Positions 16,599 to 25,632 of a DNA stretch of 63,786 nucleotides are shown piece after piece. The number at the start of each line of letters is the position of its first letter. Position 1 is the first letter of the stretch. The position numbers were made by a program, and so were the translations under genes. This DNA comes from an uncultured Sphingomonadales bacterium (GTDB lineage: Bacteria; Pseudomonadota; Alphaproteobacteria; Sphingomonadales; Sphingomonadaceae), in the NCBI GenBank assembly GCA_903821605.1, contig CAIJLZ010000015.1, positions 1 through 63,786 of the forward strand. The letters run 5' to 3'. A model generated the notes under the pieces. That model searched no databases and was not told where the DNA came from. It saw only the letters and a program-made list of their open reading frames with translations.

Positions 16599-18062
16599 TC
16601 AAAGCTTGAGACCGGCAATGTGGAACGCCTTGATCTCGAGATATTCATCGATGCCCATGGTGCCGCCCTCGCGCCCAAGGCCCGATTGCTTGATCCCGCC
16701 GAACGGTGCCATTTCCATCGCGATCGAGCCGGTGTTGAGCGCCACCATCCCGGCTTCCAAGCGCTCCGCCGTGCGGAAGGCGCGGCTCAGATTTTCGGTA
16801 TAGAAATAGCTCGCCAGCCCGAAATTGGTGGCGTTTGCCATTTCGATCCCTTCCTCATCATGGCGGAACCGGAACAAAGGCGCGACCGGGCCAAATGTTT
16901 CTTCCGACGCCACCAGCATCGCCTGCGTTGCCCCAGTCAGCACGACCGGCGTCGCAAAATGGGGATTGGTCATCGCATTGTCTGCCTGCACCAACACGGA
17001 TGCACCATGGGCCAGTGCATCGTCGATATGGGCCCGGACCTTTTCGGTTGCCGCGAGGTTGATCAGCGGCCCGATGGTGCTGCCCGGCATATCGCCCGGC
17101 GCCACCTTGAGCCCCGCGACCGCTTTGGCCAACTTGGCCGCAAAGGCATCATAGACGCCATGCTGCACAAGGATACGGTTGGCGCAGACGCAGGTCTGCC
17201 CCGCATTGCGGAACTTGCTCGCCATCGCGCTGGCAACCGCGAGATCAAGATCCGCATCATCGAACACGATCAGCGGCGCATTGCCACCAAGTTCAAGGCT
17301 GAGCTTCTTGATCGTCGGCGCGCATTGCTCCATCAGTAGCGCGCCAACCCGGGTCGATCCGGTAAAGGACAGCTTGCGCACCACCGGGCTTGCCGTCATC
17401 GTCGAACCAATCGCCTGCGGATAGCCCGTCACGATGTTGATGACGCCCGCCGGAAAGCCTGCCCGCTCGGCCAGACGCACCAGCGCCAGCGCGGTGAAGG
17501 GGGTGAGTTCGGACGGCTTAATGATGACCGGACAGCCTGCCGCCAACGCGGGGGCACATTTGCGGGTGATCATCGCCGCCGGGAAATTCCATGGCGTGAT
17601 CGCGACCGACACGCCAATCGGTTCCTTCATCACCAGGATACGGCGATTGGCCTCGGGCGCGGGGATCATCGACCCTTGCACCCGCTTGCCTTCTTCGGCG
17701 AACCATTTGATGAAGCTCGCGGCATAGCGAATTTCGCCCTCGGCCTCGGCGATCGGCTTGCCCTGTTCGGCGGTCATAATCCGGCCAAGGTCGGTGATAT
17801 TATCCAGCACCAACGCATGCCAGCGTTCCAGCAGTGCTGCACGTTCACCGGCGGTCTGCGCGCGCCATGCCGGGAACGCCGCATCCGCCGCGGCAATCGC
17901 CTGTGTCGTCTCGTCAGCCCCGCAATCGGGAATGGTGCCCACCACTGCGCCATTGGCGGGGTTCGCGACCTCGATCAACCGGCCAGAACGGGCCCCGATC
18001 CACTGGCCGCCGACAAAGGACTGGCCGATCAACAGCGAAGGGTCTTGAAGAGAAACTGTCAT
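16599..18062 (-). CDS. gabD: NAD(P)-dependent succinate-semialdehyde dehydrogenase
   Basis: 487 residues of the aldehyde dehydrogenase superfamily with TPWNFPAAMITRKCAPALAAGC, the Glu-general-base segment LSLELGGNAPLIVFDDADLD, and the catalytic Cys in FRNAGQTCVCANR (consecutive C-V-C, as in GabD). Near the C-terminus is PFGGIKQSGLGREGG. It oxidises succinate semialdehyde to succinate; related semialdehydes are possible. Its ATG overlaps the stop of a short upstream frame (ATGA). Confidence 0.88.
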   Translation of the reverse strand: MTVSLQDPSLLIGQSFVGGQWIGARSGRLIEVANPANGAVVGTIPDCGADETTQAIAAADAAFPAWRAQTAGERAALLERWHALVLDNITDLGRIMTAEQGKPIAEAEGEIRYAASFIKWFAEEGKRVQGSMIPAPEANRRILVMKEPIGVSVAITPWNFPAAMITRKCAPALAAGCPVIIKPSELTPFTALALVRLAERAGFPAGVINIVTGYPQAIGSTMTASPVVRKLSFTGSTRVGALLMEQCAPTIKKLSLELGGNAPLIVFDDADLDLAVASAMASKFRNAGQTCVCANRILVQHGVYDAFAAKLAKAVAGLKVAPGDMPGSTIGPLINLAATEKVRAHIDDALAHGASVLVQADNAMTNPHFATPVVLTGATQAMLVASEETFGPVAPLFRFRHDEEGIEMANATNFGLASYFYTENLSRAFRTAERLEAGMVALNTGSIAMEMAPFGGIKQSGLGREGGTMGIDEYLEIKAFHIAGLKL

Positions 18063-18250
18063 CCGAGCGCCTGACTCACGAGAGAAAAGATATGGGCATC
18101 GCCCTGCCGACGCAGCGGCTCACCCTTGACCATGGTGGTCACCCGACCGACACAAGGCAAGCCCAGTTCGTCAAGCCAAAGAGAAATCAGCGCCCGCGCG
18201 CCGCTGCCGGTCCGGGGCAATGATCGGGCCGGCCGACCAGCCCCGGCCAT
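18059..18250 (-). pseudogene. short frame coupled to gabD, possible 3' remnant of a gene
   Basis: 63 codons ending in a stop that overlaps the gabD start. The last 40 residues (ISLWLDELGLPCVGRVTTMV, then GEPLRRQGDAHIFS) read like real protein. The frame closes at a stop about 18275, and no start or known domain is visible. It may be the C-terminal remnant of a gene deleted upstream, with its ATGA coupling to gabD preserved. I do not recognise the family. Confidence 0.35.
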
Positions 18251-18548
18251 TTGGTGCAGCGCAAGACATATCCATCAATCTATCAATCACCGCCTCGGTC
18301 TCGTGTCATGCGATAGCGTAAGCGCCGCATTGCTTGGCGAATAAGTGCCACTTACGGCCAAATGGAACGCCTTCCCCGGTTTCCTTTGCTTTTCCGGCAA
18401 CTGTCGCCTATACAGTCCTCGCTGACGTCGCATGCGACGGATACTGGGCAGCTTAGAGCTTCCCCCTTTGTCCCTTTCTAGCCTTACCGAAGCCGGGATG
18501 CGCCGCTGTTGGTTCATGCCCGTCATACATGGGATAAAGGATACCCAT

Positions 18549-18755
18549 ATGATCACCGGAACTGTAAAATTCTTCAATGCCGACAAGGGTTATGGCTTCA
18601 TTGCGCCGGAAGGCGGCGGGGACGATGCGTTCGTGCACATCTCTGCTGTTGAGCGTGCAGGCATGCACACGCTCGATAAGGATCAGCGCGTTTCGTACGA
18701 GCTTGAGACCGATCGTCGTGGCAAGACCTCGGCTGTCAATCTGCAGTCTGCCTAA
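18549..18755 (+). CDS. cold-shock domain protein (CspA family)
   Basis: 68 residues covering one complete cold-shock domain: TGTVKFFNADKGYGFI (RNP1) and DAFVHISAVERAG (RNP2). The start ATG at 18549 has AAGGA upstream. CSD proteins bind single-stranded RNA/DNA and unwind RNA structure. The preceding gap from 18251 gives room for the long 5' leader typical of csp mRNAs. Confidence 0.93.
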   Translation: MITGTVKFFNADKGYGFIAPEGGGDDAFVHISAVERAGMHTLDKDQRVSYELETDRRGKTSAVNLQSA

Positions 18756-18763
18756 ATAATGAT

Positions 18764-18801
18764 GCCAGTGCGGGCGACCTTTCGGGGTTGTCCGCGCTGG
18801 C
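18764..18801 (+). terminator. stem-loop after the cold-shock gene
   Basis: GCCAGTGCGG (18764-18773) can pair with CCGCGCTGGC (18792-18801) through nine Watson-Crick pairs and one G-T pair. It begins nine bases after the csp stop. The following bases (TTGTTAT) are only weakly T-rich. Confidence 0.6.
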
Positions 18802-18945
18802 TTGTTATCAGAATATCATGCCTCGTCCGGGCCAAGTGCAGGACAGGCCATACTGACGCATCGGGGCGACTGCCCTTAAAATATCGTCAGGCAGGTCGCA
18901 TGCGCGATATCGCCACGCACCTGAACCAAGAGAAGTTCAATACAC

Positions 18946-19275
18946 ATGGCATCATATAAAGATCCGGGGTTTCAGGAACGCACCGCACTTGCGCAGCAAG
19001 CGCGACTGAAGGCGCTCCAGCAGCTCCAGAACAAGCCCGCAGCAGACGAAGCCGTCATTGCAGAACGTCGGGCCGCCCAGCTCAAGCGTGAAGCCGCAGA
19101 AGAAGCCAAGCGCGCCGCCAAGCGCGCGGCGATGGAACAGGCCAAGGCCGACAAGCTCGCCAAGAAATTGGCACAGGCCGAGCGCATCAGCGCAGCCCCT
19201 GCGGAATTGACCGAAGCCGAGAAAAAGGCTGCCCGCGACGCGCGCTACGCCGCACGGAAAAACCGCAAATCCTAA
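18946..19275 (+). CDS. DUF6481 family protein
   Basis: 109 residues, highly charged and rich in Ala, Lys, Arg and Glu, predicted to be one long helix (RRAAQLKREAAEEAKRAAKR). It matches what I recall of the DUF6481 proteins, often found next to cold-shock genes in sphingomonads. Function unknown; a nucleic-acid binding or ribosome-associated role is only a guess. Confidence 0.75.
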   Translation: MASYKDPGFQERTALAQQARLKALQQLQNKPAADEAVIAERRAAQLKREAAEEAKRAAKRAAMEQAKADKLAKKLAQAERISAAPAELTEAEKKAARDARYAARKNRKS

Positions 19276-19365
19276 GACATCATCCCACCGCATGCCGGGC
19301 AAAGCGCGCGACCAGCAAAAAACTGGATGCCAAAGCCCGGCCTGTCGGCGGTATACTCCATAGGA

Positions 19366-19395
19366 AACGCCCGGCAGGTTACCCCACCGGGCGTT
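19366..19395. terminator. bidirectional stem-loop between convergent genes
   Basis: AACGCCCGG (19366-19374) and CCGGGCGTT (19387-19395) form a perfect 9-base stem with a 12-base loop, between the DUF6481 gene and the convergent nitroreductase gene. It could serve both. Confidence 0.65.
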
Positions 19396-19423
19396 GCATC
19401 ATGTTGTGATCGGCAGGACCGGA

Positions 19424-20098
19424 TCAAAAACCGAGAAAGCGCACATTTTCGTCGAGCGGCACACGTTCCCGCACGAAACCGTTCACCTTGGCATCCGGCG
19501 CGCGATAGCCGATTGCCAAGCCGCAGAACAGAATGTGGCTTTCGTCGCTGACGCCCAGAAAATCCTTGATGAGCCGGGCGTACATGCTGAGAAATTCCTG
19601 CGGGCAGCTATCCAGCCCGGCTTCGCTCAGCAGCAACATCACGGTCTGCAACCACATGCCCATGTCGGACCATTGCGGTTCCTTCATCACGCGCGGCAAA
19701 TAGCAGACCAGCACGGCGGGCGCGCCAAAGGAAACCGTATTCGCACGCATGAACTCTGCGCGCAATTCGGCATCATCGCGCGCAACATCCATCGCGCCGT
19801 ACATCGCCGCACCAACCCGGTTCAGCCGTTCCTTGCAGGCGGGAATAACCTCGGGCGCGCTCCAGTCATATTCAAGGGGATCTTGGGGCGCACTTGCCAG
19901 CATGCGTTCCTGCAATTGCCGCAGCGGCTCGCCCGAAAGTACCGTGGCTTCCCAAGGCTGAAAATTACAACCCGACGGGGTCCAACGTGCCTTTTCCAGC
20001 ACGTCGCGCAGCACGTTCAATGGCACCGGCGTGTCGAGAAATGCGCGCACCGAACGGCGCGTGAGTACGGCTTCGCTAACGTTCATTCTGCTCCCCAA
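19424..20098 (-). CDS. nitroreductase family protein
   Basis: 224 residues of the FMN-dependent nitroreductase fold. It opens VLTRRSVRAFLDTPVP, with the FMN-binding Arg-Ser-Arg region, followed by ARWTPSGCNFQPWEATVL and, near the C-terminus, CGLAIGYRAPDAKVNGF. Such enzymes reduce nitroaromatics, quinones or flavins with NAD(P)H. The start ATG is at 20098. The natural substrate is not evident. Confidence 0.9.
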   Translation of the reverse strand: MGSRMNVSEAVLTRRSVRAFLDTPVPLNVLRDVLEKARWTPSGCNFQPWEATVLSGEPLRQLQERMLASAPQDPLEYDWSAPEVIPACKERLNRVGAAMYGAMDVARDDAELRAEFMRANTVSFGAPAVLVCYLPRVMKEPQWSDMGMWLQTVMLLLSEAGLDSCPQEFLSMYARLIKDFLGVSDESHILFCGLAIGYRAPDAKVNGFVRERVPLDENVRFLGF

Positions 20099-20239
20099 TA
20101 TTATGACAATAAAATAGGACGTTAATCCCTATTGAACAATCGGGCAAGCCGCGCACAAGATCGCTTGCGCGCAGCCGGGAGCCGCAGCGGGGATCCAAAG
20201 GCCATGAACACGGCATCATCCGCCGCGCCGGCAAGGGTT

Positions 20240-20533
20240 TCAGAATTGAAGGCCCGTAAATTCGCCAAAAATCTCGATCACATCAATCTGCTCATCGAAC
20301 AGAAACAAAAAGCGACTGCTGCCGAGTTTCTCAATCCGACCACTGAGCAGCCGATCCTTGAAGATCAGATGGTGTCGCCCCTCATGGTCGCCATGGCCGG
20401 GCACCCACAAGACCGCATATTGTTCTGAAATGCGCATGATCCGAGCGCCGCGCCCTTCGGCACCGGGACTGGCGACGACACGGCACATCAGGTCGACTGA
20501 AATCCCTATCGGCAAAGGATATTCTTCATCCAC
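20240..20533 (-). CDS. small PilZ-like protein (tentative)
   Basis: 97 residues from a GTG at 20533, six bases after GGGAG. The pattern VDLMCRVVASPGAEGRGARIMRISEQYAVLWV recalls the beta strands of a PilZ domain, but the RxxxR and DxSxxG motifs that bind cyclic-di-GMP are not intact. An overlapping plus-strand frame (20132-20428) has no supporting features. If real, it is a degenerate PilZ or an unrelated small beta-barrel. Confidence 0.4.
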   Translation of the reverse strand: MDEEYPLPIGISVDLMCRVVASPGAEGRGARIMRISEQYAVLWVPGHGDHEGRHHLIFKDRLLSGRIEKLGSSRFLFLFDEQIDVIEIFGEFTGLQF

Positions 20534-20740
20534 CAGCCACTCCCGCCATAAATACTTTATAGTTTAGTAAAATATAATATAAAAATTAACATTTATCCAT
20601 TTTGGTTGTTTATATCACCAGATCGGCAATATGCACCCGGATTTTTGCTAAAGGGTCGCGAATTCTTGATCGATTTCCGCTCGAAAGCGGCATAGCATGT
20701 TGCGCTCTGCGCTGCGATCCGACCGGACACTCTCCCCGCC

Positions 20741-20760
20741 ACGTCACGCCCCTGTCACGG
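20741..20760 (+). promoter_or_regulatory. candidate PHO box upstream of phoX
   Basis: Two GTCAC units at 20743-20747 and 20754-20758 are exactly 11 bases apart, the spacing of the direct repeats in PhoB-binding PHO boxes (TGTCA repeats). The second copy reads CTGTCAC. They lie about 50 bases upstream of the phosphatase start, where a PhoB activator site would be expected. Confidence 0.5.
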
Positions 20761-20810
20761 AACGACGCTAACGCAGCGGAATAACTCCCCCGTCCGGCAC
20801 AGGAATTTTG

Positions 20811-22685
20811 ATGTCTGCTTCCCACCTCTCCGATCTCATTGCCATTCGCCTGAACCGTCGCACCCTGTTGGGTAGCGCGGGGGCCGCTGCCGCCCTCGCC
20901 ATCGCCCCCGGCAAGAGCGAAGCCGCGACCGGCGTGTCATTTACCGAGATCAGCCACGGGGTTGATGAAACCCATCATGTCGCACCCGGCCATGACGTCC
21001 AGATCGTGTTGCGCTGGGGTGATCCGATTGTGCCGGGGGCGCCCGCCTTCGATCCGCTGCACCAGACGGCTGCCGCCCAGGCGATGCAGTTCGGCTATAA
21101 CAACGACTTTGTCGGCTATGTCCCGCTCGGCAAGGATCGGGCGCTGCTCTGCGTCAATCATGAATATAGCATTGGCCATCTGATGTTTCCGGGCATCGGG
21201 GTGAACGACAGGGGCGAAACCCGGCGCGACCTGATGTCCGCCGACCAGTGTGCGATTGAGCAGGCCGCGTGCGGTGCCTCGGTGGTTGAAATCGCACGCC
21301 ACGCCGGCCAGTGGCATGTCGTGCAGGACGGGCCGCGCAATCGTCGGATCACCACATCGGGCACCGTGTTCGAGGTCTCCGGCCCGGCGCGCGGATCTTC
21401 GCGACTGGCCACGACGGCGGACCCGGCGGGCGAGCAGATCATCGGCACCTTCGGCAATTGTGCGGGCGGCATCACCCCATGGGGAAGCTATTTGTCCGGC
21501 GAAGAGAATATCGACGAAGCCTTTATCGGCACGCTCCCCGCCCATCATCGTGAGGCCCGCAACCACAAGATGATGGGCGTGCCGGGCAATCAATATGACT
21601 GGGGCCGGCACGACCCGCGCTTCGATATCGGCAAGGAACCCCATGAGCCCAACCGCTTTGGCTGGGTGGTCGAGGTGGACGCGCTTGATCCGTCGAACCC
21701 ACCGAAAAAGCGCACGGCATTGGGCCGCTTCAAACATGAAGGTGCGGAATCGGTCATCTCCCAAGATGGCCGCCTCGTCGTCTATATGGGCGATGATGAG
21801 CGGTTCCAGCATCTCTACCGCTTCGTGTCGCGCGATCGGGTCGACCTGCACGACCGCAAAGCCAATCGCGACCTGCTTGACCATGGCACTTTGTCGGTTG
21901 CGCGGTTCGATCAAGGTGGCGTGACATGGCTCCCCCTGATCTTCGGCCATGGCCCGCTCACCCCGGAAAATGGGTTCGAGAGTCAGGCAGACGTGCTGAT
22001 CGAGGCGCGCCACGCGGCAAGATTGCTGGGTGCCACACCAATGGATCGCCCGGAAGATGTGCAGCCGCACCCCAAAAATGGCCGGGTCTATGTGATCCTC
22101 ACCAACAATAACAAGCGGCAGGCCGATCAGGTCGACGCCGCCAATCCGCGCGCGGCGAACACCAACGGCCATATCGTCGAACTGGTCGCGCCACATGGTG
22201 ACCATGGTGCCGACCATTTCACTTGGGATGTACTCGTGCTGTGCGGCCCTCCCGGCTCCGGCAGCAGTTGGAACCCGGCGACAAGCGAAAATGGCTGGCT
22301 CTCTTGCCCCGACAACGCCGTGATCGATCCGCGTGGACGCTTGTGGATTTCAAGCGACCAAGGTAGCAAATGGGCCGCATCTGGCACCGCTGACGGGCTA
22401 TGGGCGCTTGGCACCGAGGGACCGGACCGCGCCCGGGGCCGGATGTTCTTCCGGGTGCCGATCGGGGCGGAAATGGCTGGCCCTTGTTTTGCACCCGATG
22501 GGCGAACCTTCTTTGCCTCGGTCCAGCATCCGGCATCGGACGGCACCCGCGACTATGCGCCCTTTGGCCGATTTTCGACGTTCGATGACCCGGCAACACG
22601 CTGGCCAGATTTCCACCCGAAGCTGCCGCCCCGCCCGTCACTGGTCGCCATCACGCGCCATGACGGCAAGGAAATCGGTATTTGA
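20811..22685 (+). CDS. phoX: PhoX family alkaline phosphatase
   Basis: 624 residues from the ATG at 20811, with AGGAA upstream. A Tat signal is clear (LNRRTLLGSAG, then a hydrophobic stretch), so it is exported folded. It has PhoX/DUF839 features: LCVNHEYSIGHLMFPG near residue 110, NCAGGITPWGSYLSGEEN, HEPNRFGWVVEVD, KHEGAESVISQDGRLVVYMGDDERF, RPEDVQPHPKNGRVYVILTNN. These carry the Fe/Ca cofactor ligands. It releases phosphate from phosphomonoesters in the periplasm under phosphate limitation, in line with the PHO box. Confidence 0.92.
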   Translation: MSASHLSDLIAIRLNRRTLLGSAGAAAALAIAPGKSEAATGVSFTEISHGVDETHHVAPGHDVQIVLRWGDPIVPGAPAFDPLHQTAAAQAMQFGYNNDFVGYVPLGKDRALLCVNHEYSIGHLMFPGIGVNDRGETRRDLMSADQCAIEQAACGASVVEIARHAGQWHVVQDGPRNRRITTSGTVFEVSGPARGSSRLATTADPAGEQIIGTFGNCAGGITPWGSYLSGEENIDEAFIGTLPAHHREARNHKMMGVPGNQYDWGRHDPRFDIGKEPHEPNRFGWVVEVDALDPSNPPKKRTALGRFKHEGAESVISQDGRLVVYMGDDERFQHLYRFVSRDRVDLHDRKANRDLLDHGTLSVARFDQGGVTWLPLIFGHGPLTPENGFESQADVLIEARHAARLLGATPMDRPEDVQPHPKNGRVYVILTNNNKRQADQVDAANPRAANTNGHIVELVAPHGDHGADHFTWDVLVLCGPPGSGSSWNPATSENGWLSCPDNAVIDPRGRLWISSDQGSKWAASGTADGLWALGTEGPDRARGRMFFRVPIGAEMAGPCFAPDGRTFFASVQHPASDGTRDYAPFGRFSTFDDPATRWPDFHPKLPPRPSLVAITRHDGKEIGI

Positions 22686-22692
22686 TCAATGA

Positions 22693-22719
22693 CAGGCGGG
22701 CCATGTTCCGGCCCGCCTG
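22693..22719. terminator. bidirectional terminator between phoX and the P450 gene
   Basis: A perfect 10-base inverted repeat, CAGGCGGGCC (22693-22702) and GGCCCGCCTG (22710-22719), with a 7-base loop, sits in the 45-base gap between the two convergent genes. Confidence 0.75.
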
Positions 22720-22730
22720 CATCATGCGAT

Positions 22731-23942
22731 TCAGACGTTCCAACGCAGCGGAATGGCGGTGCACGCCGCGACATTACCGCCCTTCATCGTCACCGGCCTA
22801 TCCGGGTCAAGGCGGAATTCCGGCATCCGCCCCAGCCATTCCCGCAGGAAGATGATGATTTCCGACCGCGCCAGCCCTGCGCCGACGCAGCGATGCGGCC
22901 CTGCCCCCATGGTGGTGTGGCGCACAGCGTTGAGCCCACGGTCGAAATTGACATCTTCCGGCGCGTCAAAGCAGCGCGGATCGAGATTGTGGAGCACGCT
23001 CGGCAGATAGACGAGATCACCCGCCTTCATCGTTACACCATCAAGTTCGACATCAGTCACCAGATTACGGCTGACCGACACGGTCGGGAAACGGCGCGTA
23101 AATTCATCCGCCGCCGCCGGGATAAGATCCGGCTGATCACGCAGCAAGCGCTGATGTTCCGGATGGCGGGCAAGGTGGAGCACGATCATGCCCAGCATCG
23201 CCGCGACCGTATCAAGCCCACCGAACAACAGGTTGCGGCAAAGTCGCTTGGCCTCATCCACGGTCCACGGCCGACCATTAATCGGCACCGAAAGGATGCG
23301 GCTGAAGAGGTCGTCACCGGGGCTTTCCAGCCGGACCTTGAGGAACGGCCAGAGATAATCGTCCGCCGCCTGCGCGAGTTGCTCAACCGTCATCGACCCA
23401 TCCGGGCGGGTCAATTGCTTACCAAATTCGCGCAGCATCGGGCGATCCGATAGCGGCACCTCGATCAGCGACAGGAAGATATTGACCGGCATGACCTCGG
23501 CGAAGTCGCCAACAAATTCGCACTCACCGCGCCCGATCACATCGTCGATCAATTCGCTGGCCACCGCCTTCACCTTCGGTTCCAGTGCCACCACGAAGCG
23601 CGAGGCAAAGCCCTTCATCACCGCATTGCGATAGGGGTTATGCTCCGGCGGGTCGAGTTGCAGCGGGATGAAGCGCATCACCTCGCCCAGCCCCGGCGTT
23701 ACCGCCAGCACTTCCGACGACAGCCGCTCTGCATCGGCCCATAGGTTGCGGACATATTCGCCGCTGGTCGCGATCCAGTGACCACCATTGCGCGGGGTCC
23801 AGATCAGCCCCGGCACGCCGGGCCGTTGCAGCGTCTGCCATGCCGCGAAATAATCTTGCTCGACACCCGGCGGGTTGAAAATATCGAAATCGACGACACG
23901 GTCGACAGGCACATGGGCGGGCCGGACGGCTGTTTCAGACAT
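22731..23942 (-). CDS. cytochrome P450, CYP101 family
   Basis: 403 residues from the ATG at 23942 (AAAGG upstream). It aligns along its length with P450cam: VDFDIFNPPG near the start, LIWTPRNGGHWIATSG, LDPPEH, TRPDGSMT, the oxygen-activating GGLDTV at 241-246, the ExxR helix EFTR at 280-283, and the heme loop with Cys352 (MGAGPHRCVGAG). The camphor-binding Tyr96 of P450cam corresponds to Met89 here (GEVMRFIP), so another substrate, perhaps a terpenoid or ionone-like ring, is likely. No ferredoxin or reductase gene is adjacent, so electrons must come from partners encoded elsewhere. Confidence 0.92.
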   Translation of the reverse strand: MSETAVRPAHVPVDRVVDFDIFNPPGVEQDYFAAWQTLQRPGVPGLIWTPRNGGHWIATSGEYVRNLWADAERLSSEVLAVTPGLGEVMRFIPLQLDPPEHNPYRNAVMKGFASRFVVALEPKVKAVASELIDDVIGRGECEFVGDFAEVMPVNIFLSLIEVPLSDRPMLREFGKQLTRPDGSMTVEQLAQAADDYLWPFLKVRLESPGDDLFSRILSVPINGRPWTVDEAKRLCRNLLFGGLDTVAAMLGMIVLHLARHPEHQRLLRDQPDLIPAAADEFTRRFPTVSVSRNLVTDVELDGVTMKAGDLVYLPSVLHNLDPRCFDAPEDVNFDRGLNAVRHTTMGAGPHRCVGAGLARSEIIIFLREWLGRMPEFRLDPDRPVTMKGGNVAACTAIPLRWNV

Positions 23943-24290
23943 GGAAGGCCTTTCAGAATCGCTATCGGGCGATCTGCGGTCACCCTCACCCCCCACAGAG
24001 ACGCAATCGGGCGCATAATCACAAGCTGGCGAAAAGGGCAGCAGCAGGCCCTTAACCAATCACGGCTAAATTTTTGTATAATGTAAAGTTCAATCATGTT
24101 AAATATCGCACATGGTGCAAAGGTGGTGTCCCGGCATTTCCGGGACAGCCTCCCAGCACGACCGGTGTTGCGTAAGCGATGAATGAGTGGGCAGCGGCGC
24201 AACGTCGCCAGACGGATGCTGAAAAAGCACCGGCAGCAAAGAGAAGCTCACATCGAGGGGTCACGAAGATCATTTCTGAAGGACCGTAAA

Positions 24291-25052
24291 GTGGACATTA
24301 GACATTCTCGGGAGCCGCGTTTTCTCGACGTGTTCTCCTATGCGATATATCGCATGCTGGACCATCTGCGTCGTTCTGGCATGACGGTTACGGTCGTCTG
24401 GCTGACCCTGTTGTCGCTGATCTTTGTCCTCGGCCTGATCGCGGAAACGCGCAGCAAGCCGAAAGAACTGCCGCCGATGTACAATTCGCTCGGCATCCGT
24501 ATTTCCCATTCGCCGTTCGACGCGAAATTCCGGCGTGCGTCCATTCCGGGCGGTGGCGTGCGCTGGAACGCTGTTGTTGCACAGGCCCGCCAGATCGCAG
24601 ACCCGGTGCAGCGGCTCGAAATGGTGCATCATTTCGTGACGACCTACATCGAATATGTCGATGACAACCGGTTCTATCGCGTCGACGATTATTGGGCGAC
24701 GCCAAGCGAAACCCTGAACAGCCGCCGGGGCGATTGCGAGGATTATGCCATTCTCGAAATGATGTTGCTGAACGCGGCTGGCTTTGCGCGGTCCGACATG
24801 TACCTCACGATTGGCCACGACCTCATCGCGCGGCGCGACCATGCGCTGCTCTCGATCAAGATCGGCAACAACCTTTGGGCCTTGGACCAGCGGGCGCCCA
24901 AGATTTTCCCCGCATCCACCGTGACAGATTTTCGCCCGATCATGACATTAAGCGAGAATAACGTCTGGCTGCATGGCTATGCCCGCCAGCCGACAACCCG
25001 CTATGCCGCGACCCAGGCGACCGCCACTCAGGCCGCCGCGATACGCGAGTAA
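24291..25052 (+). CDS. transglutaminase-like cysteine protease (LapG-type)
   Basis: 253 residues from a GTG at 24291 with AAGGA upstream. An N-terminal membrane segment lies at about 32-51. The catalytic triad of bacterial transglutaminase-like cysteine proteases is visible: Cys149 in RRGDCEDYAI, His184 in RRDHALLSI, Asp199 in ALDQRA. LapG proteases cut large surface adhesins from the outer membrane under control of the cyclic-di-GMP receptor LapD. Neither an adhesin nor a LapD gene is in view. The following gene encodes a small membrane protein 29 bases downstream. Confidence 0.82.
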   Translation: MDIRHSREPRFLDVFSYAIYRMLDHLRRSGMTVTVVWLTLLSLIFVLGLIAETRSKPKELPPMYNSLGIRISHSPFDAKFRRASIPGGGVRWNAVVAQARQIADPVQRLEMVHHFVTTYIEYVDDNRFYRVDDYWATPSETLNSRRGDCEDYAILEMMLLNAAGFARSDMYLTIGHDLIARRDHALLSIKIGNNLWALDQRAPKIFPASTVTDFRPIMTLSENNVWLHGYARQPTTRYAATQATATQAAAIRE

Positions 25053-25081
25053 CTCAAGCCGTATCAGGAGGGGGCAAGCTG

Positions 25082-25621
25082 TTGTTTCAGCAATTAGCCA
25101 ATCAGGCAATTTTCCAGCGGCTCGAGATGGTCAATTTTGGCGACCATCTCGATGCGGTGTTGGCCCTATGGACGCTGGTGAAGCTGCTATTCTACGTCAT
25201 CCCGACGCTGGAATTGAACCGCGCCCATGACAAGGAGCAACTGCAACACCACGGCGTTCGAACGTCACGCGCATGGCGCTGGCTGCGCGACTGGTCGGTG
25301 CTGCTGATCCTCGTGCCGGTGGTCGATGGCTTCATCTTCTTCCACGTCGTGATCAACGTTATTGGTCGCTCTTTAAGCAGCCATAATCTGACCCTGATCA
25401 AGTGTCAGGTCTATGGCATCACCGCCGGGATACTCTATCTGATCATCCTGTCGAACCTGCAAACACTGTTCATGTTTTCCTCCGGCTTCATGCTGGCCGG
25501 GCAAAATCTGTCCTTCATTCTATTCAGCGCGGCGGCGATAATCGCATGGGTCATTCTGTCGACCCATCATCTCTATTATATCTACCGCCTCAATCGCGAG
25601 ATTTATCAAAAAATCCAATAG
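25082..25621 (+). CDS. four-helix membrane protein
   Basis: 179 residues from a TTG at 25082 preceded by GAGGGGG; an ATG at 25127 is an alternative. Four hydrophobic segments can be seen (around ALWTLVKLLFYVIPT, LLILVPVVDGFIFF, VYGITAGILYLIILSNL, LFSAAAIIAWVILS). No known domain is recognised. It is probably co-transcribed with the LapG-type protease gene. Confidence 0.65.
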   Translation: MFQQLANQAIFQRLEMVNFGDHLDAVLALWTLVKLLFYVIPTLELNRAHDKEQLQHHGVRTSRAWRWLRDWSVLLILVPVVDGFIFFHVVINVIGRSLSSHNLTLIKCQVYGITAGILYLIILSNLQTLFMFSSGFMLAGQNLSFILFSAAAIIAWVILSTHHLYYIYRLNREIYQKIQ

Positions 25622-25632
25622 GATGTTGCTGA

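Noticed and set aside
15753-17339. 528-codon plus-strand open frame
   Set aside because: It lies antisense to tartrate and semialdehyde dehydrogenase genes with clear motifs; its His/Arg-rich composition is that of a shadow frame in GC-rich DNA.
20132-20428. 98-codon plus-strand frame overlapping the PilZ-like frame
   Set aside because: No recognisable domain; the minus-strand frame has a better ribosome-binding site and a beta-rich pattern.
20937-22217. 426-codon minus-strand open frame
   Set aside because: Antisense to phoX; no domain and no ribosome-binding site.
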